Below the pieces are notes generated by a model. That model did no database searches, was not told the DNA's origin, and saw only the letters and a list, made by a program, of their open reading frames with translations. Positions 9,446 through 18,131 of a stretch of DNA of 64,000 bases are shown one piece after another (position 1 is the first letter of the stretch; the number at the start of each line of letters is the position of its first letter). Source of the DNA: Campylobacteraceae bacterium (GTDB lineage Bacteria; Campylobacterota; Campylobacteria; Campylobacterales; Campylobacteraceae); NCBI GenBank assembly GCA_031284315.1, contig JAITAB010000026.1, positions 62,001 to 126,000 of the forward strand, given 5' to 3'. The position numbers were made by a program, and so were the translations under genes.

Positions 9446-10303
9446 ATGATGAAAAGGGCATTTTGGGCGGCTATAATGATTTTGTGCGTTTGTGGCGCAA
9501 ATGCGCAGGAGAGCAAAATACAAATGGAAAAGCTTACGGATAAGGTTTGGAATTGTTATTCGTATGTCAGGGCTTTTAAGACGGATATCAAACTCTCTTC
9601 GCGGGATATTTACTATACCAATAAAGTTTATGAAATTCAGCCGACTATCAGCATCAAAGTGCCTGCTACATATAGCAGCGAAGTAACGATAGACGATGCT
9701 ATCAGGGGGATTTGGCGCGTAGAAAATAACACGCTTGTTACGGAAGCGGCTAATGGCAACGAAAGAGATGCGGCTTCTATCATGGAGCTTACTGACAATC
9801 GCTTTATCACAAAGTCCACGAACGGTTTGGTGCGTACATGTAAAGCGCAGATAATGGCATTTGACGCCGATATATTGACGGCAAATACTTGGAAATGCAC
9901 ATTTCAAGAAGACATTGGCGCGCCGAATACCTATATCCAAATGGAGTCAATCAATAAATATTCATATAATGGTACTGGAAGCGTGGACGGCGTGATAAAA
10001 CTGAAACTCGACCCGTTAAAGCCCGAGTTTTCTTACTCTATCACATACGGTGAAAAGTGGTCTTACGAAAACGGACGCTTCAAAACTCAAACCAAAAATG
10101 TAAAGATAAAAAACATCATGAGCAACAACAGTTCTCAGGAAGCCTTTAAAGAGATGATAAATCTTGAAAATGTCTTTAAGGACGGCGCCGTAGATGAAAT
10201 GGAAGTACTGCTCTTTTCAGAAGATGCGTTTATTTTGCAGGATTTGTCAAATCTTGGGTTGGAGAGGTCAAAATATAGCTGCAAAAGAATCGGCGAAAAA
10301 TAA
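9446..10303 (+). CDS. Secreted protein of two W-x-C...C modules, function unknown
   Basis: A 285-residue protein of no family I recognise. Residues 1-20 are a signal peptide (hydrophobic core, cut after ANA), so it should be periplasmic or exported. Two modules follow: one from W35-N-C37 to C132, one from W149-K-C151 to C279. Each shares an opening W-x-C, an inner G-x-W or E-K-W followed by an acidic/Asn turn, and a closing Cys, suggesting one disulfide per module and a lipocalin-like beta-barrel (inference). The next gene carries a third copy. GGCGG upstream of tandem ATGs serves as ribosome site; either ATG could start. Confidence 0.75.
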   Translation: MMKRAFWAAIMILCVCGANAQESKIQMEKLTDKVWNCYSYVRAFKTDIKLSSRDIYYTNKVYEIQPTISIKVPATYSSEVTIDDAIRGIWRVENNTLVTEAANGNERDAASIMELTDNRFITKSTNGLVRTCKAQIMAFDADILTANTWKCTFQEDIGAPNTYIQMESINKYSYNGTGSVDGVIKLKLDPLKPEFSYSITYGEKWSYENGRFKTQTKNVKIKNIMSNNSSQEAFKEMINLENVFKDGAVDEMEVLLFSEDAFILQDLSNLGLERSKYSCKRIGEK

Positions 10304-10326
10304 CCAAATAAAAATGGGTTTCTCTC

Positions 10327-10776
10327 ATGGATAGAATAATTATATGTTTGGCATTAATAGCCTGCGGTTTTTTAAATGCTTATGATGGAAAATTATTGAC
10401 AGGTAAAACATGGATATGCAGTTCTGTTTCGCCGAATGAAAAGGTAACCATGCGGCTAAACACTAAAGATATTTATTACGCTAACGGAACATTTGAGAGC
10501 GATGGCGTCATGGAGATAATATTAAACGATAGCGGCGTAAAATTATCCTTTGAGAATCCCGTATCTGGAAAATGGCGCATTGATAATGATAAATTTATAT
10601 CCTCCATCACGAAATACCGACTAAAAAGCAAAGATAATAATCCATTGAGCAAAATTTTTGAAATGGACGGCTTTGAGGGGCAGGAGAATGAGACGGTATC
10701 AATCATATCCGAACTTAACGAGAGTAGATTTAAGATAAGTGATGACAATGATTCATGCTATGCCAATAAAATTTAA
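10327..10776 (+). CDS. Secreted single-module paralogue of the preceding gene
   Basis: A 149-residue protein with an N-terminal signal peptide (residues 1-18, ending LNA). The mature part repeats the module of the upstream gene: W29-I-C31, a KDIYYANGT stretch matching RDIYYTNKV upstream, SGKWRIDNDKF matching RGIWRVENNTL, and a closing C144. The gap to the upstream gene is about 23 bases, so they are probably co-transcribed and arose by tandem duplication. No catalytic motif is seen; a binding role is a guess. Confidence 0.7.
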   Translation: MDRIIICLALIACGFLNAYDGKLLTGKTWICSSVSPNEKVTMRLNTKDIYYANGTFESDGVMEIILNDSGVKLSFENPVSGKWRIDNDKFISSITKYRLKSKDNNPLSKIFEMDGFEGQENETVSIISELNESRFKISDDNDSCYANKI

Positions 10777-10865
10777 GCATGTTTGCAGTCAAGCTATTCT
10801 CATGGATAAAAGTTATTATTTACCGCTTTTTTGATAAAATAGCGCAAAAAATTTCAGGATAATAG

Positions 10866-12068
10866 ATGATTATATGCATAATAGCGATTTATTTTTTCTA
10901 CACTTTTGCCAAAATTTACATATCTGCAAGCGAGATAAATTTCGTCTCCAAAGCTAAAAATCTCCCCGCCGTTATACTCTCAAGCGAAAATTATCAAAAG
11001 GCGGCGGAGTATAAGATAGCTAATGAAAAATTTGCGGTTATAAGCTCTTTTTGGGATTGCGCGCTGTTTTTATTTTGGGCGGTTTTTGGGCTTAAAATGC
11101 TTCAAAACCTGCTCATAACTGAGGGCGGAGTTCTTCAAAGTGCGGTTTTTATACTCGTGTTTATAGCGGTAAATTTTGTTTTAACGCTACCGTTTGAGAT
11201 ATACTCCATTTTTGCAAAAGACAGAAAATTTGGATTTTCAACAATTGAGGTAAAAACTTATGCGATTGACAATCTAAAATCAGCCGCGATTTTCGTCATT
11301 GTTGGCGGTTTGATAATATCGCTGGTAGCGTGGATACTCTCAACATTTGCGCTTTGGTGGTTCTGGTCTTTTGCCGCCGTTTTTGCGGTAATTTTGGTCA
11401 TAAATATGTTTTATCCAACGCTTATCGTGCCTCTATTTAATAAATTTATTCCGCTTGAAGATAGCGAGCTTAAAAACTCAATTGAAATTTTAATGCAAAA
11501 GGCAGGTTTAATAAGTTCGGGCATTTTTACGATGGATGCGAGCAAAAGAGATAACAGGCTAAATGCCTATTTTGGCGGACTTGGCAAATCAAAAAGAGTT
11601 GTTTTATTTGATACTTTGGTAAAAAAACTTGATAAAAATGAACTTTTGGCGGTTTTGGGACATGAATTGGGACATTTTAAACATAAAGATATATTGAAAA
11701 ATATCGCCCTCATGGCGTTTTTATTGTTTATGCTGTTTGCGCTTTTGGGCAATCTTCCACAAAGCGTTTATGATGCTTTTGGCTTGGAAAAGGGAGCGCA
11801 TGGCATTATAGCGATATTTTTACTTCTGTCTTCAATCGTGAGTTTTGTCATGATGCCGCTTATCGGTTATCTTAGCCGCAGTAATGAATATAGAGCCGAT
11901 GAATATGGAAGCGAATGTGAAAGCAAAGAGGCTTTGGCGTCAGCTCTTGTGAAGCTTGCCGATGAAAACAAGAGTTTTCCTCGTTCACATTTTTTGTATA
12001 TATTTTTTTATCATACGCATCCGCCGTTGATAGAGCGGTTAAAAACGCTTGGCATGGATATAAAATAA
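10866..12068 (+). CDS. M48-family CAAX-like zinc metalloprotease (Ste24 type)
   Basis: A 400-residue integral membrane protease. HELGHFKHKD is the HExxH zinc motif (around residue 265) and EYRADEYG supplies the third, Glu ligand about 70 residues later. Six or more hydrophobic segments surround them, and FYHTHPPLIERL near the C-terminus is typical. Family members degrade membrane or misfolded proteins; no prenyl substrate is expected in bacteria. Two bases separate it from prmC, an arrangement I recall from Helicobacter. A TGATAAAAT-like -10 lies about 30 bases upstream. Confidence 0.92.
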   Translation: MIICIIAIYFFYTFAKIYISASEINFVSKAKNLPAVILSSENYQKAAEYKIANEKFAVISSFWDCALFLFWAVFGLKMLQNLLITEGGVLQSAVFILVFIAVNFVLTLPFEIYSIFAKDRKFGFSTIEVKTYAIDNLKSAAIFVIVGGLIISLVAWILSTFALWWFWSFAAVFAVILVINMFYPTLIVPLFNKFIPLEDSELKNSIEILMQKAGLISSGIFTMDASKRDNRLNAYFGGLGKSKRVVLFDTLVKKLDKNELLAVLGHELGHFKHKDILKNIALMAFLLFMLFALLGNLPQSVYDAFGLEKGAHGIIAIFLLLSSIVSFVMMPLIGYLSRSNEYRADEYGSECESKEALASALVKLADENKSFPRSHFLYIFFYHTHPPLIERLKTLGMDIK

Positions 12069-12069
12069 T

Positions 12070-12882
12070 ATGACCATAAGGGAAGTTTTGCGCCAATCTG
12101 CATCAATGCTTTCAAAAAGCGTCAAAAATCCCAAAAAAGAGGCGATGATTTTACTTCGCGAATGGCTGAAAAAAGACGATATTTTTCTCGCGGCTCATGA
12201 TGATTTTGAAGTAAACGATATTGATGGTTTTTTTGAATGGGTAAAACAGAGAGCGGAGCATACGCCTTTGGAGTATATCACGCAAAAAGTTTCATTTTAT
12301 TCAAGGGAATTTATCATGAAAGAGGGCGTTTTGGCGCCGCGTCCCGAGACTGAAATATTGGTGGATAAAACCGTAGAGCTCATTAAAGAGTATAAAGCGT
12401 CAAGAGTAGCGGAAATCGGCACAGGAAGCGGAGTAATCAGCATAATGACAGCTCTTTTAGCGCCGCAGATACAAATAGACGCTACCGATATATCGCGAAA
12501 AGCCGTAGAGTTAGCCAAATTAAACGCGCAAAAATTCGGCGTTGAAGACAGGATAAAATTTCACTTGACAACTTTTTTGGACGGAGTTTGCGCGCCGCAG
12601 ATTTTGGTTTCAAATCCTCCGTATATCTCAAAAAAAGAGAGGCTTGAAGAACATGTGTTAAATGAACCTCATATCGCGCTTTTTGGCGGAGAGCAGGGCG
12701 ATGAGATACTCAAAGAGATTGTTTTACTTGCAAAGAAGCTTGGCGTTTTAGCGCTTGCATGCGAAATGGGATACGACCAAAAGGAGAGCATGAAGAGTTT
12801 TTTTGAAGACAATAGTATAAAAAATTACTGCTTTTATCGAGACCTGAGCGGACTTGACAGAGGCTTTATCATAAAAGGATAA
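12070..12882 (+). CDS. prmC: Release factor glutamine methyltransferase PrmC (HemK)
   Basis: A 270-residue SAM-dependent enzyme that methylates the Gln of the GGQ motif in RF1/RF2. N-terminal helical release-factor-binding domain (1-85), then a Rossmann methyltransferase with EIGTGSGVISI (SAM loop) and the catalytic NPPYISKKE. APRPETEILV is also typical. Three bases separate it from the next gene, so this is a short operon with the M48 protease and the DUF4149 protein. Confidence 0.95.
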   Translation: MTIREVLRQSASMLSKSVKNPKKEAMILLREWLKKDDIFLAAHDDFEVNDIDGFFEWVKQRAEHTPLEYITQKVSFYSREFIMKEGVLAPRPETEILVDKTVELIKEYKASRVAEIGTGSGVISIMTALLAPQIQIDATDISRKAVELAKLNAQKFGVEDRIKFHLTTFLDGVCAPQILVSNPPYISKKERLEEHVLNEPHIALFGGEQGDEILKEIVLLAKKLGVLALACEMGYDQKESMKSFFEDNSIKNYCFYRDLSGLDRGFIIKG

Positions 12883-12885
12883 AAG

Positions 12886-13368
12886 ATGAAATCATCATGG
12901 CAAAAGAGTTTTTTTATAACATATCTATTACTGCTGGGACTTTGCATAGGCGCTGAAATAGCGGTCGGAATGCTTGCCGCGCCCGTGATATTTTTTCCGA
13001 GCGCATTTTTGGGCGAAGGCGTGTTGAGCCATTTTCAAAGCGGCGTTTTAATGACGCAGATATTTTTGAAGTTCAATGTTTTGCTGATGCTTTGCATGCT
13101 TTTAATCACGGCGTACGAGATATATCTGTACAAAATCAAAAATTATGACTTTGCGAGCGCAGTTATATTGTTTGCCGCGCTGCTTGCTTCGCTGGCGTTT
13201 GTATTGTATTTCACGCCATATATAGTGGAAGCCCAAAAAAGCGGCGCGGAGATAACTTCAAGTGCGGAATTTAGAAGTATGCATGGGTGGAGCGAAATAG
13301 TGATGAAGGTTATTTTACTTTCGCAAGTCGGTCTGTTTTTCAGGCGAATCTGGATAATTTTAAAATAG
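12886..13368 (+). CDS. DUF4149 (TMEM205-like) membrane protein
   Basis: A 160-residue protein with four predicted membrane segments (about 9-35, 55-80, 90-110, 135-157). The long second loop with EITSSAEFRSMHGWSE is characteristic of the DUF4149/TMEM205-like family, whose function is unknown. It follows prmC by three bases, as in other Campylobacterota. Its stop is three bases before the hairpin at 13372. Confidence 0.8.
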   Translation: MKSSWQKSFFITYLLLLGLCIGAEIAVGMLAAPVIFFPSAFLGEGVLSHFQSGVLMTQIFLKFNVLLMLCMLLITAYEIYLYKIKNYDFASAVILFAALLASLAFVLYFTPYIVEAQKSGAEITSSAEFRSMHGWSEIVMKVILLSQVGLFFRRIWIILK

Positions 13369-13371
13369 AGT

Positions 13372-13391
13372 GCGCGGATATAAATCCGCGC
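13372..13391. terminator. Bidirectional hairpin between convergent operons
   Basis: A perfect 8-bp stem GCGCGGAT/ATCCGCGC with loop ATAA. It lies directly after the DUF4149 stop and 6 bases after the convergent ftsZ stop. No long T-run follows on either strand, so it is a terminator or a shared 3' stabilising hairpin. Confidence 0.65.
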
Positions 13392-13396
13392 GTAAA

Positions 13397-14506
13397 TCAA
13401 TCCATCTGCCTTCTAAAAATTGTAGGCGTATCCAAAAACTCTTCTTGTGCGTAACCGATATCGCTGCCCGATGCTTTTTTGCTGTCAAACCATACTGTTC
13501 TCTCTTTTTTTACTTCGGGTATATCTACGATTTTGTTGTCAAATCCTGTGGCTACTATCGTTACTCTTACATATCCGTTTTCAAGGCTTTCGTCCGCCGT
13601 TATGCCGAATATAATATCCGCTTCGGCGCTTGCGGCATCATGTATAATACCCATAGCTTCTTGAATTTTGCGAAGCGGGCAGTTTTTAGGGTGGGCGTAA
13701 AAATGCACAAGCGCGCCGAGTGCGCCGTTTATGGACATATCGTCAAGCAATGGGGATTGTATCGCGTTATTGACGGCTTCATTTGCGGCATCTGTGCCCG
13801 TGCCTTCGCCAACGCCAAGAAGCGCTTTGCCTCTATGGCTCATGATAGTCTGCACATCGGCGAAATCCACATTTATAATGCCTTTGGAAAGGATAACGCC
13901 GCTCATGCCGCTGACAGCGCGGCACAAAATGCTGTCCACCGTTTTAAAGCTATCTTCAAAACCTTCTGTGGCGGGTATAATATCTAAAAGTTTATCATTT
14001 GGTATCACAACTATGGAGTCGCTCTCTTTTTTGAGTTCATGTAAACCATTTTCGGCAAACTGCATTCTTTTTTTACCCTCAAATGAAAATGGTTTTGTCG
14101 TTACGGATACGGTTAGCGCGCCGACCTCTTTAGCGGCTCTGGCTACTATGGGAGATGCGCCTGTGCCAGTGCCTCCGCCAAGTCCAGCGGCAATAAATAC
14201 TATATCGGCATGTTCTAACGCGCTTTTTATCTCTTCGTAACTCTCTTCGGCTGATTCTCTTGCTATATCAGGTTTACCGCCCGAGCCAAGCCCTCTGTTT
14301 TTTCGCTCTCCGAGCTGAATTTTTACGGTCGCAAGAGAAATATCAAGAGCTTGTGCGTCTGTGTTGGCGGCTATCAAATCAACTCCTTTGATGCCTTCTC
14401 TTGCCATGTGGTTAATCATATTACCGCCGCCGCCGCCGACTCCTATGACTTTTATTTTTGCGCCATAGACATGTTTTGTCTCTTCAATTTTAAAATTGCT
14501 CATCAT
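13397..14506 (-). CDS. ftsZ: Cell division GTPase FtsZ
   Basis: A 369-residue bacterial tubulin that forms the Z-ring. IGVGGGGGNMINHM and GLGGGTGTGASP (tubulin signature) bind GTP, and NVDFADVQTIM near residue 210 carries the T7 synergy loop that completes hydrolysis in the next subunit. The C-terminal tail TPTIFRRQMD is a conserved-type peptide for partners such as FtsA. Two ATGs are possible (14506 and 14503); the second is better spaced from AAGGGGAG. Located 6 bases after ftsA. Confidence 0.98.
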   Translation of the reverse strand: MMSNFKIEETKHVYGAKIKVIGVGGGGGNMINHMAREGIKGVDLIAANTDAQALDISLATVKIQLGERKNRGLGSGGKPDIARESAEESYEEIKSALEHADIVFIAAGLGGGTGTGASPIVARAAKEVGALTVSVTTKPFSFEGKKRMQFAENGLHELKKESDSIVVIPNDKLLDIIPATEGFEDSFKTVDSILCRAVSGMSGVILSKGIINVDFADVQTIMSHRGKALLGVGEGTGTDAANEAVNNAIQSPLLDDMSINGALGALVHFYAHPKNCPLRKIQEAMGIIHDAASAEADIIFGITADESLENGYVRVTIVATGFDNKIVDIPEVKKERTVWFDSKKASGSDIGYAQEEFLDTPTIFRRQMD

Positions 14507-14512
14507 CTCCCC

Positions 14513-15868
14513 TTAAAATAGTTGTGTTAAGCGGCGCCATAAATTTTTAAAAAACACCGCAACTTGATTTGGCTTTTTATTGATATCGTCAAAAATTTTT
14601 TTATTTTTTTCCAATCGTATATCATCTCTTGAGAGCGTCTCGGTTTCCTCTTCTTCAGACCCCAAAATATTTATATTTTTACCCTCTTCGAGTATTTCGT
14701 TTTTATATCGCAATTTTTTATTAGAATCAATCTCATAAGGCGTAAACTGTCCACTGCCGTACAGCGCCAGTCCCACTGCCGCAGAAAATCCGGGATCTCT
14801 TAAAATCTCAAACAACCCTTCCATCTCTTTTGGTCTGGCTATGCGCACAGGCAAGCCAAATATCGCATTGGCAAGGTCGCGCAAGCCTTCAAGTTTTGTC
14901 ATGCCGCCTGTGAGGACTATTCCTGCGCCGATTTTGTCTTTGTAACCGCATCTGTTTAGCGAATTGGCGAGTATCTCCAAAGTCTCTTCCGTTCTTGCGC
15001 ATATTACTTTTGAAACCATCTCCAAAGAGACTTCATGCAGCGAGTGTTCATCGCCGATAATGGGCAGTTTTATCAATTCGTTAGGCGCAGTTTTCAAAGA
15101 ACCGTATTTGATTTTAGTCTCCTCGGCAGACATCGGCGGCGTATGAAGCGCCATGGAGAGGTCGTTTGTTATATTTATTGAACCGATGCTTAAAAAATCA
15201 TTGTAGCGAATGGAATTTCCTATATGTATCGCCATGTTGCATGTAGCGCCGCCCAAATCTATAACGGCAACGCCAAGCTCCTTTTCGTCATATCCCAATA
15301 CCGCGATACTTGAAGCATAGCTATTTAATACTAAATTGTCTATCTCAATGCCTGCGAGTTTGACAGCTTTTTTTAGATTTGTCAAAGAGGATTTTTGCGC
15401 AGTGATAATATGCACCTGCACTTCAAGCCTGCTGCCGTTCATGCCAAGCGGGTCTTCTATGAATTCTTGTCCGTCCACGATAAAATTATACGGCAGTACA
15501 TGCAGTTTTTCATGTTCTTGCGGTATCGCGGCATTATAATCAGCCACCTGTATGGCGCGCGTTATCTCTTGTATGCCTATTTCGCGGTTTGGTATATTTA
15601 CGATACCGCCGCTGTCCATACTTTTGACATAAGAGCCTGAAACAGAGACAATAACTCTTTCAAACTGCATTCCAGCGGCTCTTTTAGCCTCCATGATAGC
15701 GCTTTTGATGGATTTTGAAGCGAGGTCTATATTGGTTATAATTCCCTTTTTCAAGCCTTGCGATCTTGCGATGCCTACGCCGAGTATCTTTATATCGCTT
15801 GCATCGCTTTTTTGGGCAATGATAGCGCAAATTTTGGTTGAACCTATGTCAATGCCTAAAATTGTCAT
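14513..15868 (-). CDS. ftsA: Cell division actin-like protein FtsA
   Basis: About 451 residues. ILGIDIGSTKICAII (phosphate 1 loop), AVIDLGGATCNMAIH (phosphate 2) and VLTGGMTKLEGL (adenosine loop) are the actin/Hsp70 fold signatures; the SHS2 insert sits near residues 85-160. FtsA tethers FtsZ to the membrane, here through a C-terminal helix with FFKNLWRRLTQLF. ATG 15868 is preferred to GTG 15874 because AAGGAT is better spaced. Order ppiD-ftsA-ftsZ matches Campylobacter. Confidence 0.97.
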   Translation of the reverse strand: MTILGIDIGSTKICAIIAQKSDASDIKILGVGIARSQGLKKGIITNIDLASKSIKSAIMEAKRAAGMQFERVIVSVSGSYVKSMDSGGIVNIPNREIGIQEITRAIQVADYNAAIPQEHEKLHVLPYNFIVDGQEFIEDPLGMNGSRLEVQVHIITAQKSSLTNLKKAVKLAGIEIDNLVLNSYASSIAVLGYDEKELGVAVIDLGGATCNMAIHIGNSIRYNDFLSIGSINITNDLSMALHTPPMSAEETKIKYGSLKTAPNELIKLPIIGDEHSLHEVSLEMVSKVICARTEETLEILANSLNRCGYKDKIGAGIVLTGGMTKLEGLRDLANAIFGLPVRIARPKEMEGLFEILRDPGFSAAVGLALYGSGQFTPYEIDSNKKLRYKNEILEEGKNINILGSEEEETETLSRDDIRLEKNKKIFDDINKKPNQVAVFFKNLWRRLTQLF

Positions 15869-15883
15869 GAACACTATCCTTTT

Positions 15884-17335
15884 TTAGTATTGCTCAATTT
15901 CATATCGGGGTTTGAGCATTTCTATAAGTTTTTGCTGCATCTCCGAACTTCTGATTTGCTTAATTGCATCTTCAAGATTTGCGTCATTTTCAGCAATCTT
16001 CTTCTCGTCTGGCAGTTTTTGCTCCAAAATGGCATATAAATACGCCTTATCGCCGAGTATCACATAACCTCTTTTTTCTTTGGAGGCGAATACTCTATTG
16101 ATAAACTGCTTTGACTGCTCGGCTGTAAGCCCCGTAATATTACCCTCGTCCCTTGTTACAAATCCCAAATTGCGCCCTTTGAAAAGTTCCATTCTCGCGA
16201 GCGATTTCTGCGTCAAAAGCTCCATTCTTTTGTTTGTTTTAAGTATATCAGCCGCCTGCGCTCTTGCCTCTTCGTATGTTTGCGCGGCAGGCAAATCCAC
16301 ACTGACAAGTTTCAAAATTTCCCACCCATTCTCTTTTTGAATTGGCTGTAAAATCGTCCCTTCGCTTGCGTCGCTAAAAAGTGATGCGTTGTATTCGCCG
16401 CTTGAGGCTTTAACCGTTATATTTTTGTCCGCCGTTATATTTCCGTTTTTGTAAGAGAGACGGATTAAAAGCGCATTTTTTTTGGCATTTTCAAATTTTA
16501 AAGCTTTCTCAATATCTTTTTTTACCGCCGCATACTCTTTCGGGTTATCTTCGCTGTCTCTATAGAAATATTTTGTCTCTTCATAATAGGCTTTAAGGTC
16601 GTCTTCACTTAATTTATCATTGGAAAGCGGTATAAAAATGCTTTCAAAATGGTAAATTTTATCCGTCAAGAAATTGTTTTTATTCATATCCCAATATGTT
16701 TTTACCTCATTCTCGTCTATTTTAATCTCGCTGTCGCTGACGGTAACTTCGGCAATAGAGAGTTTATCTTCCATGAACATGGCAGAGCCTAAAATCTCTT
16801 TTTCAATTTTAGCTGCGGGAAAATCCGTAAGTATTTTGGATAGTTTTGAGAGAATTATCTGATTTCTAAGCGTATTTTCATAAGTTTCAGGTTTCAATCC
16901 ATTCGTTTGCAGCAGCTGATAATAGGTCTCTTTGTCAAAAACGCCGTTTTTTTGAAAGTTTTGATCCGTAGTTATAAGCTCCATGACATCGCTGTCCAAT
17001 GCAGTTATGCCGAATTCATCGGCAAGATTGAGAAGTACTGACTCATTTATCAAAATCTCCAAAACGAATTTTTCCAAGCCAATATCTCTTGCTAACTCCT
17101 GCGTCAATTCTCCGTTATAAAATCTTGAATTGTAATAATCAAAATAATTTTCATAAGTTTTCTGAAATGCTTGTTTGCTTATCGCATGATTGCCTACTTT
17201 TGCGACAGAAGACGACCTCGTAAGATTGAAATCATAAGTTCCCCAGCCTATAAAACCCGCGCCTACAAAAGCTATAACGCTAATCCAAACCGTTATTATC
17301 AAATATTTTTTGTGGCGCTGCATCCATGTAATCAT
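15884..17335 (-). CDS. Membrane-anchored PpiD/SurA-like periplasmic chaperone
   Basis: A 483-residue protein. One N-terminal membrane helix (about 12-32, cytoplasmic basic residues before it) anchors a large periplasmic part. The SurA_N-like helical region (about 35-190) with VGNHAISKQAFQKTYEN and ETYYQLLQTNGLKPETYENT resembles PpiD. The parvulin-type isomerase core is degenerate, so chaperone action on outer-membrane or secreted proteins is more likely than isomerase action (inference). First gene of the ppiD-ftsA-ftsZ operon. Confidence 0.87.
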   Translation of the reverse strand: MITWMQRHKKYLIITVWISVIAFVGAGFIGWGTYDFNLTRSSSVAKVGNHAISKQAFQKTYENYFDYYNSRFYNGELTQELARDIGLEKFVLEILINESVLLNLADEFGITALDSDVMELITTDQNFQKNGVFDKETYYQLLQTNGLKPETYENTLRNQIILSKLSKILTDFPAAKIEKEILGSAMFMEDKLSIAEVTVSDSEIKIDENEVKTYWDMNKNNFLTDKIYHFESIFIPLSNDKLSEDDLKAYYEETKYFYRDSEDNPKEYAAVKKDIEKALKFENAKKNALLIRLSYKNGNITADKNITVKASSGEYNASLFSDASEGTILQPIQKENGWEILKLVSVDLPAAQTYEEARAQAADILKTNKRMELLTQKSLARMELFKGRNLGFVTRDEGNITGLTAEQSKQFINRVFASKEKRGYVILGDKAYLYAILEQKLPDEKKIAENDANLEDAIKQIRSSEMQQKLIEMLKPRYEIEQY

Positions 17336-17488
17336 AGAAAATGTCCTTTCAATAACAAACTAAATCTGTTAGATTGTACACTGAAAAGTGTTTAAAATAG
17401 CTTAAAATAGGCTTTTCTTTGCGTTTTTTTATTAAGAAAATGCAATTTTGTTAGTGAAACTGTTAGTTTGTTTTCTGTTTTTGAAAAT

Positions 17489-18067
17489 TTACAACTGTTT
17501 TTCATCTTTTGAAAGCAGCAAAACCCTGCATGTGTTTTCTATCAAAGCTACATTTTTTGCCATACTGTGTATATCGCGGTCGTATGCAAAAACGCCGTAG
17601 CCTTTAATAACCATTATATTAGTGTTTTTTTCCATAAAGTATCTGTATATCTCCACATCGGCTCTTTCGTACCAGTCGTCAAACTGTTTTGGGTCGTAAA
17701 TGTTGGTTTTGCCTATTAGCATAAGTCCGAAATAGTCTTTTGGAATGATATTGTTGTGGTTTAGTGAATATGCTATCGTATATGGCGGCATCGCGTAACA
17801 TGCATATTTTGCTTCGCTGATATTCGAATATATGCCAAGATGTATATATGCGTCAATGCTTGCGTCATTCCATCGGTAATCTTTTTTTGAATAGAGTTCT
17901 ACCAGTGAATTTTCGCCGATTCTATCAAAAATCGCGTTTTTTTTGTTGATGATAAATCTATCCTGCTCCGTCCGCGCGGATATGGAACCATGATAGATGC
18001 CGAAAAAATTTTTCCTAAACATGGAGAGCGAAATTTCGCTTAACTCATTTACCAAGTAGTTTTGCAT
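17489..18067 (-). CDS. Class II aldolase/adducin-fold protein lacking metal ligands
   Basis: A 192-residue protein with the class II aldolase/adducin fold: GIYHGSISAR near residue 23 matches the substrate loop, and YVLVH-type strands recur. In active members, zinc is held by an H-x-H pair and a later His before Gly. Here the first site reads ACYAMPPYTIAY (Tyr and Met replace the pair) and the second VIKGYGVFAY (Tyr for His). All three ligands are therefore missing, so aldolase chemistry is unlikely. Divergent from rsmH across 64 bases. Function unknown. Confidence 0.8.
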   Translation of the reverse strand: MQNYLVNELSEISLSMFRKNFFGIYHGSISARTEQDRFIINKKNAIFDRIGENSLVELYSKKDYRWNDASIDAYIHLGIYSNISEAKYACYAMPPYTIAYSLNHNNIIPKDYFGLMLIGKTNIYDPKQFDDWYERADVEIYRYFMEKNTNIMVIKGYGVFAYDRDIHSMAKNVALIENTCRVLLLSKDEKQL

Positions 18068-18131
18068 TAATATTCAACCTTTTTGAAAGCTAAATTGTGT
18101 ATTATATCCTAAAAATTCGCAAGAGGGCAAA

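Noticed and set aside
9389..9940. 183-residue frame on the - strand
   Set aside because: Antisense to the secreted two-module gene, which has signal peptide and paralogue support.
13370..13987. 205-residue frame on the + strand
   Set aside because: It is antisense to ftsZ, has no ribosome site, and its composition reflects the opposite codons.
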